A stretch of DNA of 64,000 bases from Paragonimus westermani (Eukaryota > Platyhelminthes > Trematoda > Plagiorchiida > Troglotrematidae): NCBI GenBank assembly GCA_008508345.1, contig QNGE01003696.1, positions 7,566 through 71,565 of the forward strand. The letters are read 5' to 3'. Position 1 is the first letter of the stretch, and every line of letters begins with the position of its first letter. Position numbers and translations under genes: made by a program. The notes below the pieces were generated by a model. It was not told the DNA's origin and searched no databases. It saw nothing but the letters and a program-made list of their open reading frames with translations. Positions 57,901 to 64,000 of this stretch are shown here, in pieces.

Positions 57901-59165
57901 AGGTTTCACACCCTAGTGCCACGTGGCACACAAGGTCACGGAATCTGAGCAAGAGCAGCTGCGGTAATTGAGTTTGAGTCCACGATCATGCAGTTGATAG
58001 TTGGACATCGTTACGACCGACTTACCGTGCACTCAGAATCAGCGCTGATAGTACAGGTGCAAATTCCGCCACTGCTGGCCATTCGTCCGACGAAAATGAA
58101 TTGATACCTTAAAATGTCCAGGTCACTTTAGACAAGGATTACGAAGAGTGCAGATAAGTCTGAGAACACAGGTCATCCAGAACTGCTGTGAACGGAATGA
58201 TGATGATCATCCGATTTGAATATAACTAAGTGACGCGAATCGGCGACTGGACGGGTTGAACACTCAAAGTACCAAACTACATTCATCATCGGCTCCTTTC
58301 ACAGAAACAACAGTATCCAGGACCAATCCATTATACTGGTAACGTCGAGTCGGTTTATGCCGTCATTTTCATATATCTTGCTCTGTCAGCATCAATAATC
58401 GGGATGTAGTATTACACACTGTCTCTGTAATATAGATCCATGATTTGCAACTATCGGAATGACACACTGATTTACTGCTCGTTAGCCTTAAACAGGCTAA
58501 CATTCGTGATTAGCTCACCTGGTCCAAATAGGTTGTCGTGTTGGAAGTGAAACGTAATCGATAAACATTGATACCCAGTGTTCACAAGATGCTCTCAAAC
58601 TGCGAATGACCAGTCAGTCTCATATATGATCTAAATCGGTGTAAACACGATGAGTGGTGTGAAGTAAATTGACGAACAGTAAGAGCAACACTTCACTCAC
58701 TCGTTTCTTCAGTTTCTTTTGGGTCGCGGTTAGTTTTTTGGGGATACGTGATTTGCGTACGAATTTCCGACCCTTTTTTCCTCCAGCCTTCGTTGACGAG
58801 TGTTTTTTTCTTATTACTTTTCTTTTGTGGTGCAAACGAGTAGAAGATTTTGTCGAGGACGTGCGTTCAGAGGGAGTTGACAAAGTCGAATCTAATGGAC
58901 GCCCATTCGAGGTCGAGGGGTGAATAACCACTGACGTGGAACCTGTTCCAGTATCAGAAACAGCAATCTCAGTTGATTCATCCAATGGGCCTGGTCGAGC
59001 TCGTTTTACTGACCGGTCATCGGGCTCCTGGTTTTCAGAATCACTCGGTGACCGGATGTGACGCATACGATCACGACGTGATGAAGGGAAAGGATCAGAA
59101 ACACCAACGTCAGCCTCCGACTCGGAGCCGCTATCAGACAAAACCAGCAGTCGCTTTCGTCGCGC
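48846..59165 (-). CDS. PHRF1/SCAF11-like protein, C-terminal exons
   Basis: Four exons join in phase: 59165-58701 (phase 0 in and out), 55135-55002, 50468-49937 and 48950-48846. Together they encode about 411 C-terminal residues. The first exon is Ser/Asp-rich then strongly basic. The second ends AVPRLSLFGSEPTC; PHRF1 proteins carry similar L-x-x-F-G motifs. The third is Ser/Thr/Pro-rich and ends VKSLLKANLKPKLANGLIDK, then STYRHIIERALFK. The fourth reads VQQKDVSKVSDSRVIKLANE then YVDYHLKHS and stops. The last two form the helical SRI-like domain at the end of PHRF1 and SCAF11, proteins that bind the phosphorylated tail of RNA polymerase II; PHRF1 has RING and PHD domains at its N-terminus. 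No RING or PHD exon was found before the right edge, so the 5' part lies beyond. A nuclear role is inferred. Confidence 0.62.
48951..49936. other. Last intron of the PHRF1/SCAF11-like gene, with SINE-like sequence
   Basis: No coding evidence. At about 49519-49625 a tRNA-like box A (AGTGGCGCAATGGTTAGCAC) is followed by a weak box B region (GTTCGGATGAG or GGGTTCAGCA), suggesting a tRNA-derived SINE on the plus strand. Confidence 0.4.
49937..50468 (-). CDS. Penultimate exon of the PHRF1/SCAF11-like gene
   Basis: Acceptor ATTGGTTCGCAG above 50468 and donor AAA|GTGAGT at 49936-49931. One base completes an arginine codon from the previous exon, then 177 codons follow in phase 0. The first 130 residues are low-complexity Ser/Thr/Pro (PQPSTSSSTETF, VASTSASAPNHTN); the last 40 form the first helices of the SRI-like domain. 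Confidence 0.7.
50469..55001. other. Large intron of the PHRF1/SCAF11-like gene
   Basis: No supported coding sequence. Plus frames at 50548-50745 and 53867-54262 are open but show no domain and no consistent splice sites; decayed mobile DNA is likely. Confidence 0.4.
55002..55135 (-). CDS. Internal exon of the PHRF1/SCAF11-like gene
   Basis: Acceptor TTTACACTGCACAG above 55135 and donor TTGCAG|GTAGGT at 55001. In phase 0 it encodes 44 residues, Ser/Thr-rich first, then PNKKPAFTYAVPRLSLFGSE. A different frame is open longer (Pro/Arg-rich) but does not match the phase of its neighbours. Confidence 0.6.
55136..58700. other. Intron of the PHRF1/SCAF11-like gene
   Basis: No supported coding sequence. 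Minus frame 55894-55517 (125 codons, with CLYC) and plus frame 57141-57518 (125 codons) are open but unassigned and do not fit the phase of the gene. Confidence 0.4.
58701..59165 (-). CDS. Upstream exon of the PHRF1/SCAF11-like gene
   Basis: Acceptor CCATCTATCTAG just above 59165 and donor AAACGA|GTGAGT at 58700. It encodes 155 residues in phase 0. It begins ARRKRLLVLSDSGSESEAD, has a Ser/Thr-rich middle with likely phosphorylation sites (RSPSDSENQEPDD), and ends in a basic block (HKRKVIRKKHSS, KKGRKFVRKSRIPKK), a probable nuclear localisation or RNA/DNA-binding region similar in character to the Arg/Lys-rich stretch after the PHD finger in PHRF1. Confidence 0.65.
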
Positions 59166-60239
59166 CTAGATAGATGGGATACAAGAGAAAACGAATATGA
59201 ATGGTGGAATTTCTTTGTTCACTGAGCACTCGGGAGAAATCTAGTTTGTTTGGCTTAACTCAGCTTCCTCCAAACGATTGTTGATTTGAACTTCCGTATC
59301 TTTGAACGCAGCTGCCATCGCTTTGACAACCGACTCGAAAGTTGTTTAGAACTCAAAAACTGTTGCTCTACCCCATCTGGCTATCTCTAATCCAAAACAA
59401 CCGGCAGACAGGCACATGTGAATCACTGACACTAATTGCGACTACAGATGTGCTCAACATCACGCCTTACCACGACCAAGATTTCAACTCAGGTCAAGCG
59501 TTCACGAAGCAGCCATGTTCAACACTATGCTACTGGTCTGATTAGACAGGATCAAATCGTCATGCAGAAACGGCACAGCCACATTCGCTCGTGAGTCAAA
59601 AAAGAGACACAACAGCTGTCCCGATGACCCCAAGACTAGAAAACTTCTCGCCGAATTCAAATCACACACATCATTACACTCGTTGAGCTGTTTTGGTAAC
59701 TGATGAGCACCGAAGGATTTTGGTTAACATCAAATGTACATCACCGACCACTGACTGCAGCTTTCGTATCCGCAGATGCTTCAAACGCCTTCTCAATAGA
59801 CCAGACACGAGTTGCGACCAACTATGGGTGTTCAAATGGTATCAATCAAAAATACCCTGCTGTAAAGGGTTTAGACTAAACGAACTTATCATGGCAAAAT
59901 CAAACAATGGCTTGTGGAAGTCTGCAGCCACTCGAGCAAGTTGTTGTCACCGCGGTGGCCAATCCGGATGGCGTTCTGATGTAGCATCGGATTTTGTTAT
60001 AACGAGCACTTGAATAAAACAAGTTGAGCATGTCACGCATTAAAACAAGCAACCTACAAGCTGAGTCGAGCTACCGAACAGAAAAGCCGGAACTTCAGGT
60101 CCAATCTTATTTCTTCGTTTTACTGCTACTATGAAATAATGTCTATAGCATGGTCTATGAAAACTCAATAAAGCTTACACTGCCTGGTGCCACCGTTGCA
60201 GAATTTTGCCTTCATTTCGAGCAGAAGCAAGTTTCCAAC
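59166..60239. other. Unassigned, upstream side of the minus-strand gene
   Basis: A short minus frame at about 59330-59262 reads KAMAAAFKDTEVQINNRLEE and could be an exon, but its phase does not fit the exon at 59165. Nothing else is supportable. Confidence 0.3.
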
Positions 60240-62200
60240 ATGAGGTCAGGCAAGAAGCCGCAGTTTGCAAGATGAACACAATGACTACTCCACTGACGAC
60301 TGCCTCGCCTGAACCATCGTATGTGAATGGCAGACAAATGGTGTTTACGGAGAGAGAAGTATGAAGTATATAACTGGTTGATCAATCTGGCGGAGGCCAC
60401 TAAGGAATACCAGCTGGCCACGTTTCGACCTACACTTGGAGATGGAGAAATTCCTAAAAACCTCGTCTTCTTGGATGGAGAGGAGATAAGGGAACCGAGC
60501 ACGATTAGTCGCAAAATAGATAAATATTGTTTGAGGCAAACAAGCGGTATATCCCGGCTCTTCTAATTTTTCTAGAGGAATTAGGAACTCGAAGAAACAG
60601 TGAACCCATGTGCAACCGCTTTGAAGAAACCTGCAAAATCATACGATTTCTGCAAGTGCCTTATTGGATACAGAATGGTCATCAGAGTTCGAAACTTACT
60701 CATAACCAAGATATTGTTGAACATTCTGAAACGGACGCTTGCCCAATACACAGACATTTACAGTAGTGAAGAAGCAGCATAACGAAGAATGGTGTTTGTG
60801 AATGCGGACCGCGGTCTGACTTTGAACGCCATGAACAGAGACAACAGGCTGTGCCGGCATCGTGACAATTTTGCGAGTGCAGACACCTTCGTCAGAATCA
60901 GAGACGCGCAGAAAGTGTCGAAAAACATCACTTCCCCAAATAGCGCAGGTCGTTTAAGGTCAGGCTGATCAACGGTGAAAGTAAGATGATAAATCCGCCC
61001 AACCAATCAAAAGGGAGTCTACGCGGAATTGATCACGAGATACAAAAATGAGATGTTGGATGGGTCCCGGTGCATCGGGTAACGTTATATCATCAGGCTG
61101 GATCAAGGAGACCAACACAGGCGAATCAAATACACAGCTGAACATGTGGAGCAGTACGGTAACAAGTGTTGAAGGAGTTGCAACCTGGTCTGTCATCAGT
61201 TTGAAAAAACGATAGGTTTATCTGCTTGATTTCTCGTGGTTGATCGTGGTTCAGCGCCCAGTTCGGAGGCTGATGTCATTCGGTTGATGAGTTTCATCAA
61301 GGTTAAGCAAGAACTCCTGCACGAATCGGCCGATTCAAATGATTTTGACCAGTGTTCTTTTGTTTTTTATTTGACTCTCCATCGCATACCAGGTGTCGTC
61401 AATCCATCGATCGTTAGAGACACTTTTCTTGTTGGACTGCCAGTCAGAGGGGCTCCATTGGCCACAGGTGATAATCGTAAAGCAGAACTAGACTGATTAG
61501 TCCGGATTAGCATGACTGTTCCGGTAGAAGAACGGGCACACCAAGTCAATCAGATGATCGTAATTTTTTATATCTGTTGTCTATTCACCAGAAGCCACTG
61601 AATAAGGTGCTTAGAACAGAGTATTACCGAGTACCAACAATCGAGTCCATTCTGTCGGGATTGTGTCAAATCCAATTTTTTGCAAAGGCAGACTTATCTC
61701 CGGCCCATTGACAATTGGAATTAGATCAATAGTTCAATTACTTTGCAACATTCGGTATAGCTCTTGGACGTTTTCGTTGGTTGTGTTTATCGTTAGGGCT
61801 GAAAAAGTCTAGCGAAAATTTTCAAGAACGTTTGATCTTGACATACTGAAAGAAATCACGTGTCACAGATAACGCTGATTTTGGGGAAACTGTCGAGGAT
61901 CACCATCGAAACAGGTGTAACTCCATCTTTCGTGGTGCACAAGGAAAAGCACTGAATTCACTTGACAAGAACACTGTATACCGATGAACAAAACATGAAC
62001 TCAGCCGACATGAAGGTAGCTTGAAAGGATAAGAATCGTCCCTTTGTAGTACTAACGAAATGATCTACGTTTTACAATGTTTACAGCGCCCACTTTTCAA
62101 AACACACAGTTGACAAACTACGTACTGCATTTCGGCTTATCGGTTACACTTGTCCCAGTGTGTTCTTGCGTATTTGCCCATGGCGTGATTCGAAGGCGAG
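60240..62200 (+). mobile_element. Second decayed gypsy-type retrotransposon
   Basis: Gag is recognisable at about 60327-60770: YNWLINLAEATKEYQLATF, LVFLDGEEIREPSTISRKID, then in a shifted frame VNPCATALKKPAKSYDFCK, matching the F-x-T-A-L-x-x-L-A-x-x-C-x-F pattern of gypsy capsids. A badly broken zinc-knuckle area may follow at about 60800-60880. RT pieces appear at about 61610-61850: EYYRVPTIESIL, FFAKADLSPAH (first catalytic aspartate), LELD, FATFGIALGRFRWLCLSLGL and SENFQERLIL. The Y-x-D-D region, RNase H and integrase are not seen. It is distinct from the 13.9-18.7 kb element and has no visible LTRs. Confidence 0.65.
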
Positions 62201-62619
62201 AGTCATAAACTTTCCTGTCTACTCGGCGTCGAATAAGTGGAGCTAACTGCCCCCAGATAACTTTGATGTGACCGTGTATGGCGAAGATACAAGAAAACTA
62301 GATCAACTATAATGGGGATGCCGATCCGTTTATCTTAAGGTGAGAATCGATGTACTTTAGCCATTTTGCTGCTTCAGTGTAAACATCAAACTTAATCTGT
62401 GGCCAGTGTACACATCAAAACCGCAATCGTTAGAACATAACAAGGCTGGCAAAAGCGCCCGTCCTCTGCCGATATTGTGCTTACGGAAGGGAATGCAATA
62501 TAATTCTGTCGCCCATACTATCGACTATTACACAAGCCCACAAGTGAACTCAAAAATATTGATCTCGATATTGCTCATTCTGAGACCAGCACACCATTAC
62601 GTGACCAATCTCATTCTCG
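62201..62619. other. Unassigned, between gypsy and RTE fragments
   Basis: An open plus frame starting at 62406 runs into the RTE tail, but its first 70 codons show no recognised sequence. Confidence 0.3.
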
Positions 62620-63025
62620 TTTGGCCCCACAATCTTCGGCAGTTGAGTCACGTCCTCCGTATGCCAACGGAGCGTCTGCCGCACTGCACGTTATTCAGTG
62701 TGGTTGCTGATGGTTGGAAGAAACCACAAGCTGGTCAGATAATGAAGTGGTCGCGGACTATAAAAACCTTGACCGTCCCGCCGAACAAGACTGATAGTTG
62801 CCGTCAACTTGGTTGGGGAGTTCATAGCCATCCAGATCGCTGTTTTGAAACACGCTCTGATACGGCATTGAGTCGCGGCCGGGGAGGAGCCTGTATCTGC
62901 AAACTTCCTGACTTTTTTTACGAAGTCCTATTGGTTCCGTCTTCTTTCTTCCTATCCTGCTTCCTTATTTATCCTTGCTTACTATTTTGTCACTGCATAA
63001 ACCATAGTCAGGAACAACGGTAACC
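62620..63025 (+). mobile_element. RTE-type LINE 3' fragment
   Basis: The C-terminal tail of the RTE family: LSHVLRMPTERLPHCTLFSV at about 62641-62700, then WSRTIKTLTVPPNKTD and LGWGVHSHPDRCFETRSDTA. It matches the tails at 40640-40920 and 36660-36930. A T/C-rich stretch follows (about 62937-62990). The RT and endonuclease are absent, as usual for 5'-truncated LINE copies. Confidence 0.7.
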
Positions 63026-64000
63026 AGAACTATATTACCCATGGTGAAGCTCAAAACCGAAAGCGACGCTGATGATAATGAGGAGTTCGCCTCGCAACAG
63101 CAGCAACTTTCACATTAGGAGCTGAAGCCTGTGTCCACTGGATCATTACTACCAGTGTAAACCGGTCAGGGAATGGATTGCGGCCATCGAATCAGCGAGA
63201 TCCTATCAAACCACAAGTAACCTAATCGCTCCATCTTGGTCGATACTCTCATGGACAAAGGTTTTGGCTCCGTACAAGAGGATCATCGGTTTGAATCTGT
63301 CTGGTAATCTCCCCTATCTACTGAGCATAACCGATGATGAAATATCTCAGTAGACTGTTGGTTTGGGAGCAAGTACTAGAGGACGTTTATATCACGTCGA
63401 ATGTCGACCCTCTCGGTAACCACTATCACGAAACAGTCTGTTAGGAGACGTACCTCTTAACGAAGTAGTCATGTCATATCGGCCAATCGGTCAGATTTTA
63501 GATGGACTGATCCGTATCATTCCACTGAGCCAATCAGACTGCAGCCGTGAGAACGAACGCTCGTATGCCACCTAAACTGTAGTTCGTTCTGACAACTCAA
63601 CAACCATATATAATTGTGTCGTCCGATTCGTTCGGTGTCTTGGCCATGTACAGTGATCGTTTCGCCATTTATATGTAGAGCCCTTGTGGTATAGTTTTCA
63701 CTCGTTTTTCCAATAGAGGGTGTTACTAAGTCTTTTCCACTTTTCGATTTTGAGTCAAACTGTTGAACGGTAATAAAAGGGATGGTAGAATACACTAATG
63801 CGGTGGATTGTATTTATCCATTCAATTAGTGAGATGCTATCAAACTAACTGGATATGCTGATAATTGGGCAGTTGACTAAATGGGCGCAACCCACCTAAT
63901 GAACAGTTTGCACAAGGCACGAACCTGAGCTGCCGATTTGAACCAATGCTCACTTTGTTCGACATTCACTCTAAGGTCGATCTTTTTCCCACTTGAACTC
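63026..64000. other. Unassigned right edge
   Basis: Minus frame 63795-63517 has a vague gypsy-protease-like stretch (ALHINGETITVHGQD), too weak to call. Nothing else is supportable. Confidence 0.3.

Noticed and set aside
59262..59330. Possible exon (KAMAAAFKDTEVQINNRLEE) upstream of the PHRF1/SCAF11-like exons
   Set aside because: Weak donor and phase incompatible with the exon at 59165; kept only as a remark.
63517..63795. Possible gypsy protease on the minus strand (ALHINGETITVHGQD)
   Set aside because: The D-T/S-G active site and the I-x-G-x-D helix are not visible in any frame nearby.

Overview
This is eukaryotic, intron-bearing, repeat-dominated DNA, most probably from a parasitic flatworm (trematode or tapeworm). 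The grounds are a Ty3/gypsy element resembling the CsRn1 type known from flukes, several decayed LINE families of the RTE and CR1/Jockey kinds, and very short introns (35 bp in a host-like gene, 38 bp in a transposase gene), a recognised feature of flatworm genes. No bacterial operon, CRISPR array, rRNA or convincing tRNA gene was found. The taxon is inferred, not proven.

Layout. 1-13 kb is mostly decayed transposon debris: a CR1-like LINE on the minus strand at the left edge, a gypsy tail (about 640-745), an LTR-like repeat split by a fold-back insertion (2238-2725), a decayed LINE (about 3480-4650), and a MULE transposase relic on the minus strand (12200-13043). 13.9-18.7 kb is a complete-looking Ty3/gypsy element with 277-bp LTRs and gag, protease, RT, RNase H and integrase in order, broken by frameshifts. 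19.98-21.38 kb is a MULE transposase gene with short introns. 22.4-24.5 kb is a decayed LINE. 25.0-29.5 kb is a large inverted duplication of a dead MULE, flanked by tandem 375-bp repeats. 29.6-42 kb holds another LTR-like repeat, a LINE (32.6-34.9 kb) and two RTE-type LINEs (minus at 36.5-37.4 kb, plus at 38.6-41 kb).

From 43 kb the window becomes genic. A plus-strand gene begins near 43335 and may end at a terminal exon and AATAAA near 48.36 kb. A minus-strand gene runs 59165 -> 48846 and carries the C-terminal part of a PHRF1/SCAF11-like protein: four exons with matching splice phases, ending in the SRI-like domain this family uses near RNA polymerase II. The two genes converge tail to tail. 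Introns and flanks of the minus gene hold unassigned sequence; beyond it lie a second decayed gypsy element (60.2-62.2 kb) and another RTE tail (62.6-63 kb).

Most mobile-element ORFs are disrupted. The MULE at 19.98-21.38 kb is the best preserved, and the host-like genes are the only likely cellular coding sequence. All calls are from reading alone; no similarity search was run.
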